Shown in pieces: positions 1-8,925 of a DNA stretch of 64,000 nt. The notes beneath the pieces are model-generated. The model saw only the letters and a list, made by a program, of their open reading frames with translations, was not told the DNA's origin and did no database searches. The translations under genes were made by a program, and so were the position numbers. Each line of letters opens with the position of its first letter. Position 1 is the stretch's first letter. The DNA is taken from NCBI GenBank assembly GCA_040882655.1, contig JBBEAV010000004.1, positions 105,788 to 169,787 of the forward strand. The letters run 5' to 3'. The DNA is from Acidimicrobilacustris sp040882655 (lineage in GTDB: Bacteria; Actinomycetota; Acidimicrobiia; Acidimicrobiales; Acidimicrobilacustridaceae).

Positions 1-1611
1 GGCAAGCGTGAGCAGATCCTCGCCACCCAGGTCATCTCCGAAAAGACAGCTCGTCTTGAAGCCGAGGCAGCGTTGCGCGATCAGCTTGTTGCTGAACTCG
101 CTCCGCAGTTCGCCGGTGTTGATGGAGCCGAGAAGCAACTCAAGGCTGCGTTCCGTTCCGTGACCAAGGCCGTTGTTCGCTCCCGCATCGTAAATGAGGG
201 TGCCCGCATTGATGGCCGTGGTCCGAAGGACATTCGCTCGCTGTCATCAGAGGTTGGTGTCCTTCCTTCGGTTCATGGTTCCGGTCTGTTCCAACGTGGC
301 GAGACTCAGGTTCTTAACGTCACCACGCTCGGCATGCCGCGCATGGAACAAATGATCGACGCTCTTGGTGATGTCACGCGCAAGCGTTACATGCACCACT
401 ACAACTTCCCGCCCTACTCCACTGGTGAGACCGGCTTCATGCGTGGCCCGAAACGTCGCGAAATCGGACACGGAATGCTCGCCGAGCGTGCACTGGTGCC
501 AGTTCTTCCTTCGCCGGAAGAGTTCGCCTACACGATTCGTACCGTTTCCGACGTTCTTTCATCGAATGGTTCAACCTCAATGGGTTCGGTCTGCGGTTCG
601 ACTCTTTCGATGATGGATGCAGGCGTTCCTCTTCGTGCACCGGTTGCAGGTATTGCGATGGGCCTTGTGTATGCCGATGGCAAATACACGACACTCACCG
701 ACATCCTTGGTGCTGAAGATGCATTCGGCGATATGGACTTCAAGGTTGCCGGAACTTCAGAGTTCGTGACGGCTTTGCAACTCGATACCAAGATCGAAGG
801 TATTCCTGCCGACGTTCTTGCTCAAGCACTCCAGCAGGCGAAGGAAGCACGTCTCGCCATTCTCGAGGTCATGACCGCTGCTATTGCTACTCCTCGTGAT
901 GAGGTTGGTGAAACTGCACCGAAGATCATCAGCTTCGAAATCCCGATGGACAAGATCGGCGAAGTTATCGGTCCGAAGGGCAAGGTCATCAACGCCATTC
1001 AGCAAGAGACCGGTGCTGACATCAGTGTCGATGACGATGGCTCTGTGGGTCGCGTGAGCATTGGCTCCACCGACGGTGGGGCAGTGCGCGAGGCCGAACG
1101 TCAGATTCGCCTCATCCTTAACCCGCCGACCGCTGAAGTTGGTCAGGTGTATCAGGGTCGGGTTGTGAATGTCACCAAGTTCGGTGCATTTGTCAACATC
1201 CTCCCGGGTCGTGATGGCCTTCTGCATATCTCCAAGATCGGTGGCGGAAAGCGCATCGATAAGGTTGAAGACGTTCTTGACCTTGGCGATGCAGTTGAAG
1301 TGCGTGTCGACGATGTCGATCCCAACGGCAAGGTGTCGCTGTCCATGGCCAGCACGCCAGTGGCGGAAACCGCCGACGCCCCCGCCGACGCTGCTCCCGC
1401 CGTCTCGACGGCGTCTACTCCGGCTGCACCAGCTCCGACTGCAGCAGCCGAACCAGCGGAGGACGGTGCCGAGCGCGAGTACGTTTCGTTCGAAGACGCC
1501 TTCGATGCCGAGATGAGTTCGGAACTGGGTGACCTTGGTCCGGCCAGCGAAAACCGTGGCGGCGGAAACAACCGCAACGGCGGACGTCGAGGCGGCAACC
1601 GTCGTCGCTGA
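1..1611 (+). CDS. pnp: Polyribonucleotide nucleotidyltransferase, 5' end cut by window
   Basis: Phosphorolytic 3'-to-5' exoribonuclease that degrades mRNA and makes RNA tails in the cytoplasm. The frame is open from base 1, so the gene begins before the window; the TTG at 73 is only an internal codon. What remains is the second RNase PH domain (from about base 200: GRG, FQRGETQVL, FPPYSTGETG), then a KH domain with a GPKG loop (about 940-1120), then an S1 domain (about 1141-1340, FGAFVNILPGRDGLLH). The tail is an Ala/Pro linker followed by a Gly/Asn/Arg-rich end of the kind seen in actinobacterial PNPases, which probably binds RNA. The M16 protease gene follows at once, as in mycobacteria. 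Confidence 0.97.
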   Translation, partial: GKREQILATQVISEKTARLEAEAALRDQLVAELAPQFAGVDGAEKQLKAAFRSVTKAVVRSRIVNEGARIDGRGPKDIRSLSSEVGVLPSVHGSGLFQRGETQVLNVTTLGMPRMEQMIDALGDVTRKRYMHHYNFPPYSTGETGFMRGPKRREIGHGMLAERALVPVLPSPEEFAYTIRTVSDVLSSNGSTSMGSVCGSTLSMMDAGVPLRAPVAGIAMGLVYADGKYTTLTDILGAEDAFGDMDFKVAGTSEFVTALQLDTKIEGIPADVLAQALQQAKEARLAILEVMTAAIATPRDEVGETAPKIISFEIPMDKIGEVIGPKGKVINAIQQETGADISVDDDGSVGRVSIGSTDGGAVREAERQIRLILNPPTAEVGQVYQGRVVNVTKFGAFVNILPGRDGLLHISKIGGGKRIDKVEDVLDLGDAVEVRVDDVDPNGKVSLSMASTPVAETADAPADAAPAVSTASTPAAPAPTAAAEPAEDGAEREYVSFEDAFDAEMSSELGDLGPASENRGGGNNRNGGRRGGNRRR

Positions 1612-1630
1612 GTCCAATTCCGCCGTATCG

Positions 1631-2899
1631 GTGAACGATACGGAAATTGAACGAACCGAGCTGGCCTCGGGTGTACGTGTCATTACTGAACGTATGCCCG
1701 AGGCCCGTTCGGTCTCTGTCGGTATGTGGTTTGCCGTTGGCTCGAGAGATGAACCAGCGGCCATCGCCGGCGCTTCGCATTTTCTTGAGCATCTGTTGTT
1801 TAAGGGAACTGAAGAACGAACAGCCCGTTCGATCGCAACCGCAGTCGATGCCGTAGGCGGCGAGATGAACGCCTACACAAGTCGTGAGCACACGGCGTAC
1901 TACTTGCGTCTGCCCGTAAGCGAACTTAAGGCTGGTGTCGAACTACTGGCTGATGTGGTGAGCGAACCAGCATTTCGACCTGCCGAACTTGATGCCGAAC
2001 GTGATGTCATCATCGAAGAATTGCTGATGAGTGAGGACACTCCCGACGATCTTGTTCTGACGGCGTTGTACGAAAACTTGTACCCCGGACATCCGTTGGG
2101 TCGCGAGACGCTTGGTGACCACGACACCGTGGCTGCAATGACTCGTGACGAGGTGGCAGCATTTCATGCTCAGTGGTATCGACCCGCGAATCTGGTTGTT
2201 GCGGCGGCGGGTGCGCTCGAGCATCAACAAGTAGTTGATGCTCTTGGTCCGTTGTTCGAAGGCACTGAGCGCGGTGTTGCGCCAAGTCGAGAAGCCCCCG
2301 AAACGCATCAGCAGTCTCTCGTTCAAATCGATCGCCCAATCGAGCAGGTGCATGTGGCGATTGGGTGGCGTGGTCTTCCGCTTGGCGATGATGATCGCTA
2401 TGCCCTTTGGGTTGCCAACCATGTTCTTGGCGGCGGAATGTCGAGTCGCCTCTTCCAAGAAATTCGGGAATCTCGCGGTTTGGCCTATTCAGTGTTTTCC
2501 TCGCCTAGTTCGTATTCCGATGCTGGATCGCTGATCGTTTATGCCGGCACGGCGTTGGCCCGTCTCGAAGAGTTACTCACCGTCACCGAGGAAGTACTGG
2601 CGGCATTTCTGGCCGATGGCATTACTGACGAGGAACATGCGATTGCGTTGGGTTATCTGGAAGGCTCGATGCTTCTGGGTCTCGAAGACAGTGGGTCTCG
2701 GATGGCTCGTCTTGGCACAGGGCTCGTAACTCGGGACAACATCACGTCAATAGACGAACATGTCCTGCGGATTCGGGCGGTTACCACCGAGGAGGTTCAC
2801 TCCGTTATCGGTCGGGTGCTCGGCTCTCCTCGTGCTGTGTCGGCGGTTGGTCCGTTGAGCAAGGGATCTGAAGCGCTTGAGCAGTTCGTCGGCGGCTAG
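1631..2899 (+). CDS. M16 family zinc metalloprotease (PepR-like)
   Basis: Insulinase/processing-peptidase family protein of about 422 residues, the usual size for the single-unit bacterial members. The inverted zinc motif HFLEH lies about 50 residues in, and a glycine-rich GGGMSSRLFQEIRE stretch of the second M16 domain lies near residue 270. I start it at GTG 1631, 20 bases after pnp, because the family homology begins close behind it (NDTEIERTELASGVRV). The same frame is open back to 1529 inside pnp, so an overlapping start cannot be excluded. No signal peptide is visible. The position between pnp and dapB matches mycobacterial pepR. The substrate is unknown. Confidence 0.88.
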   Translation: MNDTEIERTELASGVRVITERMPEARSVSVGMWFAVGSRDEPAAIAGASHFLEHLLFKGTEERTARSIATAVDAVGGEMNAYTSREHTAYYLRLPVSELKAGVELLADVVSEPAFRPAELDAERDVIIEELLMSEDTPDDLVLTALYENLYPGHPLGRETLGDHDTVAAMTRDEVAAFHAQWYRPANLVVAAAGALEHQQVVDALGPLFEGTERGVAPSREAPETHQQSLVQIDRPIEQVHVAIGWRGLPLGDDDRYALWVANHVLGGGMSSRLFQEIRESRGLAYSVFSSPSSYSDAGSLIVYAGTALARLEELLTVTEEVLAAFLADGITDEEHAIALGYLEGSMLLGLEDSGSRMARLGTGLVTRDNITSIDEHVLRIRAVTTEEVHSVIGRVLGSPRAVSAVGPLSKGSEALEQFVGG

Positions 2900-2902
2900 T
2901 TT
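2897..2902 (+). promoter_or_regulatory. -10-like hexamer, probable leaderless start of dapB
   Basis: TAGTTT ends 6 bases before the dapB ATG and no Shine-Dalgarno sequence is present. The spacing would put the transcription start at or next to the ATG. Confidence 0.4.
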
Positions 2903-2908
2903 CTACCC

Positions 2909-3697
2909 ATGACATTACGAGTCGGAGTCTTCGGTGCCGGTGGTCGAATGGGAAGCACGGTCTGCCGTGCCGTTGACGGCGATCCCGCTCTTGACCTCGT
3001 TGCGGCGGTCGATCCGCACCACGCCGGGCTCGATATTTCCCAAGTCACCGGTTGTGATCAGACCTTCCATGTAGCGGCTGAGGGTCAGGCGTTTCTTGAT
3101 GCCAACGTTGATGTCGTCATCGACTTCACCCATCTTGAAGCGGCTCGAGCAAACCTCTTGTGGCTAGCGGAACATTCAATCCATGCCGTCGCCGGAACCA
3201 CCGGATTCTCAGAAACTGATCTTCAGGCGTTCCGAGAGGCTTATCTCAACTCCAATTGTGTCATCGCCCCCAACTTTGCGATCGGCGCAGTCCTCATGAT
3301 GAGGTTCGCTGAAATCGCTGCACCATTTTTTGAAACTGCAGAAATTGTTGAGTTGCACCATGATGCCAAAATCGATGCTCCGTCAGGCACCGCCATGCTG
3401 ACAGCGGAACGGATGGCCGAAGCATCCTCCGATTGGGCTGCTGACCCCACGAAAACTGAACTCCTGCCCGGGGCCCGCGGCGGCAAGGGGCCGGCCGATA
3501 TCCGCGTTCATTCACTTCGATTGCGCGGAATGGTTGCCCACCAAGAAGTCATTCTGGGAACCACGGGGCAAACGCTCACGCTGCGTCATGATTCCTACGA
3601 TCGTGATTCCTTTATGCCGGGTGTACTTTTGGCGACCAAAGCGGTGAGCGATCGTCCGGGCGTCACGATCGGCCTTGATGCGCTTCTCGCACTTTGA
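2909..3697 (+). CDS. dapB: 4-hydroxy-tetrahydrodipicolinate reductase
   Basis: Reduces the product of DapA with NAD(P)H to tetrahydrodipicolinate in the diaminopimelate/lysine pathway. The protein has 262 residues, typical for DapB. The N-terminal dinucleotide loop is GAGGRMG (residues 9-15). The signature ELHHDAKIDAPSGTA carries the catalytic His150/His151 and Lys154. ATG 2909 starts 9 bases after the M16 gene. dapA lies 5 kb downstream, and dapF, dapC, dapD and dapE lie at 27-32.5 kb, so the pathway is complete from here on within the window. Confidence 0.97.
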   Translation: MTLRVGVFGAGGRMGSTVCRAVDGDPALDLVAAVDPHHAGLDISQVTGCDQTFHVAAEGQAFLDANVDVVIDFTHLEAARANLLWLAEHSIHAVAGTTGFSETDLQAFREAYLNSNCVIAPNFAIGAVLMMRFAEIAAPFFETAEIVELHHDAKIDAPSGTAMLTAERMAEASSDWAADPTKTELLPGARGGKGPADIRVHSLRLRGMVAHQEVILGTTGQTLTLRHDSYDRDSFMPGVLLATKAVSDRPGVTIGLDALLAL

Positions 3698-3715
3698 TTT
3701 AAAACCTCCCGAGCA

Positions 3716-4435
3716 CTAATCGGTATCAGTTTCTGCCGAAGGTGCATGCCCCAATTCGATTTCGTCGGCAGCATCTTCGAGTTCTCGGAATGCGTCTATT
3801 TCCTTGCTTCCCCGTCGCAGTTCCCCGATCCAAAAGAGGACAACTAGGCCGATCGAGATGGCCAGCAGTGGGAGTCGCCAATTGGCGACAAAGCCCAAGA
3901 CTGAATCGATTGGTCCGGCGAAGACGTCTCCGATGGCCGTAATCATCAGTAGTCGGCCAATGGTTCCGACAATGTTGAGGGCGGCAAATCGGAAGGGCGA
4001 CATCTTCGCTGCGCCGGCAATGAGGCAGATGTAATTGTTGGGAAAGATCATCACCAGCGGCGCACCCCACTTACCAAACCATCCTTCAGCCGATCGCATA
4101 TAGCGGCCAGTCGTAGGAGTGCGGCGTTCCATCCAGCGCAGTGCTGCGGCTCCGTAGAACCAGCCGATGGCGAAAAAGAATGGATCGGGGAGCAAAAGAC
4201 GAATCGTGGCAATGAGGAAAAACGCCAACGGCTCAATGTTGTTGACTACTAAAACGAGATAACGATTTTTTGAACTGAGAGAAATGAGTAACTCAGGATT
4301 GCTATTGACCAGATCGGGCCACAGAGCATCAGCGGTGTAACCGGCAATAATCAACACCACGATGGGGGCAATGAGCATCGTGAGGCGACGGCGTCCAGGA
4401 TGGGCTTCGGGAGGAAATTCAGATTCAGCAGACAA
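3716..4435 (-). CDS. DedA/VTT-like integral membrane protein
   Basis: Membrane protein of about 240 residues with roughly five hydrophobic segments. The middle part (FFFAIGWFYGAAALRWMERR, then GWFGKWGAPLVMIFPNNYICLIAGAAKMS) resembles the VTT/SNARE-associated (DedA) family, which has been linked to lipid flipping and membrane homeostasis. The C-terminus is charged and cytoplasmic-looking. The open frame extends to 4585, but that would overlap the divergent gene. TTG 4435 is chosen because GAGAGG stands 9 bases before it and it leaves 73 bases between the divergent genes. The function is not known from sequence. Confidence 0.68.
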   Translation of the reverse strand: MSAESEFPPEAHPGRRRLTMLIAPIVVLIIAGYTADALWPDLVNSNPELLISLSSKNRYLVLVVNNIEPLAFFLIATIRLLLPDPFFFAIGWFYGAAALRWMERRTPTTGRYMRSAEGWFGKWGAPLVMIFPNNYICLIAGAAKMSPFRFAALNIVGTIGRLLMITAIGDVFAGPIDSVLGFVANWRLPLLAISIGLVVLFWIGELRRGSKEIDAFRELEDAADEIELGHAPSAETDTD

Positions 4436-4508
4436 GGACTTGATCCTCTCACGTACGATGGTCAACAGACAGGCAGCAGGAAGAACGCCATGAATAGGGG
4501 AGCCAGCG

Positions 4509-6137
4509 ATGAAGGGTCTTATGCAGGACGGTCCACTCGTCCTCACTAATTTGTTTGATCGTGCCGAAAAGCTTTTCCCGGCCAAAGAAATTGTTACCGC
4601 AACTGCGACCGGAATTGAGCGCGAGTCCTATGGCCAGTGGGCTGAGCGCACTCGTCGACTTGGCGGGGTCCTTGACGACCTTGGCATCAGTGCCGATGGA
4701 CGGGTTGCGACATTTGCATGGAATACCGCTCGCCATCTTGAGTTGTACTTCGCCGTCCCATGTTCAGGGCGTGTACTGCACACCTTGAACATTCGGTTGT
4801 TTCCTGAACAGGTCACGTACATCGTTAATCATGCAGAAGACGAAGTAATTTTCGTCGATAAGTCCTTGCTTGGTCTCCTCTGGCCGCTCGTAGACACTTT
4901 CACCACTGTGCGCCACATCGTTGTGATGGACGACGGAACGGGTGAGCTTCCATCCGAAACCGGTGGCCGACTTCTCCATGACTACGAGACACTTCTTGCC
5001 GCTGCGGGCCCGGTGCAGTGGAACGTCACCGACGAAAATCAAGCAGCTTCAATGTGTTACACGAGCGGTACAACCGGAAATCCCAAGGGTGTCGTGTATT
5101 CACATCGCTCGACATGGCTACACACGATGGCGGGCATGATGGCCGACGGACTAGGAGTAGGTGAACGAGACACGATTCTTCCTGTTGTTCCCATGTTTCA
5201 TGCCAACGCGTGGGGCCTTGCTCACATCGGGGTGGCATCGGGGGCAACGCTGGTGATGCCTGGTCCCAATCTTTCTCCTGCCGCAATCGTCAATTTAATT
5301 GAGTCTGAACGCGTAACGGTTGCCGCCGGTGTGCCCACGATCTGGATGGGTGTGCTGAATGAAATCGACGGTCGTGATGTATCAAGTCTTCGCGGTATCC
5401 CTTGTGGCGGATCCGCTGTGCCCGTGCACTTGTCCGAGGCGTATCGCGAGAAAATTGGTATCCCGATTCTTCAAGCATGGGGGATGACGGAAACAAGCCC
5501 GTTGGCGTCGGTAGCGAAGTTAAAATCTACGATGCTTTCGCTTCCGGAAGAACAACAAGCCGGGTACCGCGCGTCCATTGGTCTCCCAGCAATGGGTGTG
5601 CAAGCCCGTATCGCTAATCAGGAAACGGGCGAGGAAGTCCCATGGGATGGCGAAACCAGCGGCGAACTCCAAGTCACAGGTCCGTGGGTTGCAAGCGAGT
5701 ACTACAACGATGAGCGTTCATCCGAGTCGTTCACTGCTGATGGTTGGCTGAAGACAGGCGACGTTGCCACGATCGATAGTGAAGGTTTTATGCGTATCGT
5801 CGATCGAACAAAGGATGTGGTGAAGTCCGGGGGCGAATGGATCTCTTCAGTAGAGCTCGAAAACATCATCATGGGCCACCCCTCTGTTGCCGAGGCTGCT
5901 GTCATTGGCATCAAACACCCGAAGTGGTCAGAGCGGCCGTTGGCCTGCGTTGTTGTGAAGCCGGGCGAAACGCTGACTCGTGAGGATGTCCTCTCTTACC
6001 TTGATGGTCGGGTGGCGAAGTGGTGGTTACCCGACGATGTGGTGTTCATCGACGTCATTCCGAAGACCTCCGTGGGCAAGTTTTCAAAGCGCGATTTGCG
6101 TGATCAGTTCGCTGGATACGTTCTGCCTACCGCCTAG
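4509..6137 (+). CDS. Medium/long-chain acyl-CoA synthetase (AMP-forming)
   Basis: Adenylate-forming ligase of 542 residues that would activate a fatty or other carboxylic acid to its CoA thioester. The P-loop-like motif YTSGTTGNPKG is at about residues 183-193, the GWGMTETSP-type A5 motif near 325 (QAWGMTETSP), GWLKTGD near 415, and the C-terminal catalytic lysine in TSVGKFSKRDLR near 523. Overall it resembles the AlkK/FadD-type medium-chain ligases. AGGGGAG stands 6 bases before ATG 4509. It is divergent from the DedA-like gene. Its substrate cannot be read from the sequence. Confidence 0.9.
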   Translation: MKGLMQDGPLVLTNLFDRAEKLFPAKEIVTATATGIERESYGQWAERTRRLGGVLDDLGISADGRVATFAWNTARHLELYFAVPCSGRVLHTLNIRLFPEQVTYIVNHAEDEVIFVDKSLLGLLWPLVDTFTTVRHIVVMDDGTGELPSETGGRLLHDYETLLAAAGPVQWNVTDENQAASMCYTSGTTGNPKGVVYSHRSTWLHTMAGMMADGLGVGERDTILPVVPMFHANAWGLAHIGVASGATLVMPGPNLSPAAIVNLIESERVTVAAGVPTIWMGVLNEIDGRDVSSLRGIPCGGSAVPVHLSEAYREKIGIPILQAWGMTETSPLASVAKLKSTMLSLPEEQQAGYRASIGLPAMGVQARIANQETGEEVPWDGETSGELQVTGPWVASEYYNDERSSESFTADGWLKTGDVATIDSEGFMRIVDRTKDVVKSGGEWISSVELENIIMGHPSVAEAAVIGIKHPKWSERPLACVVVKPGETLTREDVLSYLDGRVAKWWLPDDVVFIDVIPKTSVGKFSKRDLRDQFAGYVLPTA

Positions 6138-6193
6138 GGCCAACGATCTTCCCCTCCTAAAAGCCCGATTGCCGAGCAGCGGCAACTCACGCG

Positions 6194-6199
6194 TAACCT
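6194..6199 (+). promoter_or_regulatory. -10-like hexamer before SURF1 gene
   Basis: TAACCT ends 7 bases before the GTG start and no Shine-Dalgarno sequence is seen, so a leaderless mRNA is likely. Confidence 0.35.
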
Positions 6200-6206
6200 G
6201 CCCATC

Positions 6207-7022
6207 GTGTATCGGTTTCTCCGCAAACCTCGATGGATCCTTTCGCATCTCTTTGTCATTGTTGTTGTGGGAGTAATGATCAATCTTGGATTCTGGCAGT
6301 TGACTCGCCTCGATGAGCGCAAGGTAGAGAACGCTGTCGTCACTCTGGCCATGGATCAAGAACCTCAGCCGCTAGCAACGGTATTGCCGAACGGAGCATC
6401 ATCAACTTCAGATGAGGTAAGGGGTGCTGACTATCAACCGGTTTATGCCACGGGGATTTATCGGGCCGATGAACAAGTGCTCGTCACAAATCGCACAAAC
6501 GATGGAGCGCCGGGCTACTGGGTGGTGACGCCGTTAGTGCTGCCCGATGGCACCGCAATTGCTGTGAATCGAGGTTGGATCCCGTACTCTTACACCGCTG
6601 ATGGTTCGTGGGAAGACTTCGTTCCACCCCGGGGGATAGTGACGGTGCAGGGTTTGCTGCGTCAATCTCAAGTGCGTGAAACGAATGGCTTGGTTTCTTC
6701 CCCGAAGGACGCTGATGTCGGAAGACTTCGAACGTTGGCCCGTCTCGATGTCGGTCGGCTTGCACAACAAATCGACGAGCGGCTGATTCCTGGGTACCTC
6801 TCCTTACAAGCCCAAGACCCAGCGCCGGGAGCCCTTCCCGTGCCAGTACCGCCACCTGAACTCTCTCAAGGCCCGCATCTTGGCTATGCGCTGCAGTGGT
6901 TTGCTTTCGCATTGCTCACGATCATCGTCTACCCCCTGTTGTTGCGTCGCTATGCCAAGCGCAAGGCCATGGACGGCGAGGATGCGGAAATATTAGAGAG
7001 TCCTGCCCTCAAGGAGATCTGA
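6207..7022 (+). CDS. SURF1 family cytochrome c oxidase assembly protein
   Basis: Membrane protein of 271 residues with the SURF1 layout: an N-terminal transmembrane helix (about 12-30) followed by GFWQLTRLDERK, a large extracytoplasmic domain with YQPVYATGIY and AVNRGWIP, and a C-terminal helix near residues 225-245 preceded by GPHLGYALQWFAFA. SURF1 proteins help insert heme a into cytochrome c oxidase, so an aerobic aa3-type respiratory chain is expected. It lies 69 bases after the acyl-CoA ligase and is probably transcribed on its own from the TAACCT element. Confidence 0.9.
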   Translation: MYRFLRKPRWILSHLFVIVVVGVMINLGFWQLTRLDERKVENAVVTLAMDQEPQPLATVLPNGASSTSDEVRGADYQPVYATGIYRADEQVLVTNRTNDGAPGYWVVTPLVLPDGTAIAVNRGWIPYSYTADGSWEDFVPPRGIVTVQGLLRQSQVRETNGLVSSPKDADVGRLRTLARLDVGRLAQQIDERLIPGYLSLQAQDPAPGALPVPVPPPELSQGPHLGYALQWFAFALLTIIVYPLLLRRYAKRKAMDGEDAEILESPALKEI

Positions 7023-7059
7023 GGAGAGTTTCAGGAAATTTTCGGTCTGACCGGATAAT

Positions 7060-7084
7060 GAGACAGTTTGACTGTTACTGTCTC
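7060..7084. promoter_or_regulatory. Perfect inverted repeat, probable TetR operator
   Basis: GAGACAGT and ACTGTCTC form 8-base perfect arms separated by 9 bases, ending 4 bases before the TetR ATG. A GATAAT -10-like hexamer (7054-7059) abuts its left arm, and an 11-base palindrome CGGTCTGACCG lies just upstream (7043-7053). Size and position suit an autoregulatory TetR site. Confidence 0.65.
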
Positions 7085-7088
7085 ACTC

Positions 7089-7727
7089 ATGCCCGCAATC
7101 GTAGGTATTCCCTCTCTGCAGATGACGTCGGTGTCCGAGCGCATTGTGGCGGCTGCTGCTGCGCTTATTTCTTCTCAGGGGCTTCGGGCCACCAGCATCG
7201 ACGACATCGCCGCCACCGCAGGTTGCGGTCGAGCAACCGTCTATCGGTATTTTCCCGGTGGCCGGGCTGAACTCCTCGACGTCACGCTTGGTCAAGGAGT
7301 TGATCGCATTTTTGCGTTATGTACTCGCGTCACTGATCATGCTGAAACGCTCTCCGAGGCAGTTGCGGCCACCATCAATATTGCTGTGGTTGAAATCGCC
7401 AACGATGGTGTCGTGCAGCAGTTACTTCTTGACGAGCCCGACACGATCACCACGCTTATTTCGCCTGTTCGTATCGAGCCCCTCATTGACCGAGCATCGG
7501 AATGGGGCGCAGAACATTTCTCTCGTTTCGTCGCGCCAAATGTTGCTACCTATATCGGCGGCTGGTGTGTGCGGGTCGTGACCGATCACCTTCGTTCGCC
7601 CGATCCGATCATCGATATCACCGATCTGGCACTTGCATCGACACTTGTCGACACATTCCTACTCCCAACTCTGCATAACTCGACTCAAGAACATTCCTCG
7701 GGCCGATCAACCACTCGTAGTTACTGA
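7089..7727 (+). CDS. TetR family transcriptional regulator
   Basis: Repressor-type DNA-binding protein of 212 residues. The N-terminal helix-turn-helix is clear: ERIVAAAAALISSQGLRATSIDDIAATAGCGRATVYRYF (split here only by reading), with the usual YRYF end. The C-terminal ligand domain is divergent, so the inducer is unknown. The frame is open to a TTG at 7068, but that codon lies inside the palindrome at 7060-7084; ATG 7089 is the better start. The diiron protein gene follows 13 bases later, so the two probably form an operon controlled by this regulator. Confidence 0.88.
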   Translation: MPAIVGIPSLQMTSVSERIVAAAAALISSQGLRATSIDDIAATAGCGRATVYRYFPGGRAELLDVTLGQGVDRIFALCTRVTDHAETLSEAVAATINIAVVEIANDGVVQQLLLDEPDTITTLISPVRIEPLIDRASEWGAEHFSRFVAPNVATYIGGWCVRVVTDHLRSPDPIIDITDLALASTLVDTFLLPTLHNSTQEHSSGRSTTRSY

Positions 7728-7740
7728 AAAGGGAATCATC

Positions 7741-8859
7741 ATGACCAGCACCGAACAAATCATCGGACGAGCGGATATTAATGATGTCGAGCAGATCCTG
7801 ACGATTTCAAATACCGATGTTGATTCAGCAATCCACACGGTGAAAGACAATGCCGATGCCATTTTCACCTGGGATTACGAAAAGGGTTTTCGCCCGGCGC
7901 TGAACAAACTGTACGAAAAAGCAAAGCACTCGCAGTGGAACGGTGAAACCGATCTTGATTGGTCAATCAACGTTGATCAAGAAGCGGTTGTGGTTGCCAA
8001 TATGGCGGCCAATAGTCGCGGCCAAGGACTCGATGTTTCCGGAACCGTCTTCGAAAAGTGGGGCGAGAAGGAATGGACCGAGCTTGGTATCCAGGCGCAG
8101 AACTGGACCCTCAGCCAGTTCATGCACGGCGAACAGGGCGCTCTTCTGTGCACGGCAAAGATCGTCGAAACCGTTCCGTGGATCGACGCAAAGTACTACG
8201 CCGCTACACAGGTGATGGACGAGGCCCGGCACGTAGAAGTGTTTGCGAAGTACCTCAACGAAAAGTTGTCAGGCCACTATCCAGTCAACGCCCATCTCAA
8301 GATGCTCCTCGACGATATCGTCGCCGATAGTCGCTGGGATATGACGTATTTGGGCATGCAGATCATGGTCGAGGGCCTCGCTCTCGCCGCCTTTGGCTTC
8401 ATGCACCAAATGACGACGGAACCGCTCCTTAAGCAGCTCCTCCGTTATGTGATGAGCGACGAAGCCCGTCATGTTGCCTTTGGCGTTTTGTCTCTCAAGG
8501 AGTACTACCAAGAACTTTCTCAAGATGAAATTCGTGAACGGCAAGAGTTTGCGTTTGAAGCAGCTGTTCGTATGCGCGATCGCTTCCTTCAGCAAGAAGT
8601 CTGGGATCGTATGGGCGTGCCCGTGAAGGAAGCAGTCACTGTTGTGATGCAAGATCCCGGTCAGTTGATCTTCCAACAGATGCTGTTCGCCAAGATCGTT
8701 CCGAACTGCAAAAAGCTCGGTCTCCTTGATGCCGGCGACGGATGGCTGCGCACCAAGTTCACCGAGCTCGGGGTCATTGACTTCGAACATATGCCCGATA
8801 CGGAAGAAGAATACGAGACCTTCGCTCTCACCGAAGGTGAAGTCGCATCGGTTCGTTGA
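7741..8859 (+). CDS. Ferritin-like diiron protein (AurF/R2-type)
   Basis: Helical protein of 372 residues with two copies of a DEARHV motif about 82 residues apart, each preceded by a helix carrying a glutamate (HGEQGAL; MVEGLALAAFG). This E...DEARH pattern is the carboxylate-bridged diiron site of ferritin-like oxygenases and R2-like proteins. Known relatives oxidise amines or fatty ligands, but the substrate here is unknown. ATG 7741 follows AAAGGGA; a longer open frame back to 7633 overlaps the TetR gene and is rejected. Being co-transcribed with TetR suggests a small inducible oxidation module. Confidence 0.8.
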   Translation: MTSTEQIIGRADINDVEQILTISNTDVDSAIHTVKDNADAIFTWDYEKGFRPALNKLYEKAKHSQWNGETDLDWSINVDQEAVVVANMAANSRGQGLDVSGTVFEKWGEKEWTELGIQAQNWTLSQFMHGEQGALLCTAKIVETVPWIDAKYYAATQVMDEARHVEVFAKYLNEKLSGHYPVNAHLKMLLDDIVADSRWDMTYLGMQIMVEGLALAAFGFMHQMTTEPLLKQLLRYVMSDEARHVAFGVLSLKEYYQELSQDEIRERQEFAFEAAVRMRDRFLQQEVWDRMGVPVKEAVTVVMQDPGQLIFQQMLFAKIVPNCKKLGLLDAGDGWLRTKFTELGVIDFEHMPDTEEEYETFALTEGEVASVR

Positions 8860-8892
8860 ACTTCTCCTGTCCTTTCCCGCTAAAACGGTGAA

Positions 8893-8910
8893 AGTGCAAC
8901 GGGGTGCACT
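8893..8910. promoter_or_regulatory. Inverted repeat in the dapA upstream region
   Basis: AGTGCA and TGCACT are perfect 6-base arms around 6 bases, ending 15 bases before the dapA ATG. The sequence ACGGTGAA is repeated on each side (8885-8892 and 8914-8921). It could be an operator or a short terminator for the upstream gene. Confidence 0.35.
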
Positions 8911-8912
8911 GG

Positions 8913-8918
8913 TACGGT
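8913..8918 (+). promoter_or_regulatory. -10-like hexamer, probable leaderless start of dapA
   Basis: TACGGT ends 7 bases before the ATG at 8926. Confidence 0.35.
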
Positions 8919-8925
8919 GAAGGCC

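Noticed and set aside
757..1764. 335-codon open frame on the minus strand
   Set aside because: It lies antisense to pnp and the M16 protease, both of which have clear family motifs. Its own translation has no recognisable domain.
7068..7088. TTG start for the TetR gene
   Set aside because: The codon lies inside the inverted repeat at 7060-7084, has no ribosome site, and the extra residues are not part of the TetR domain.
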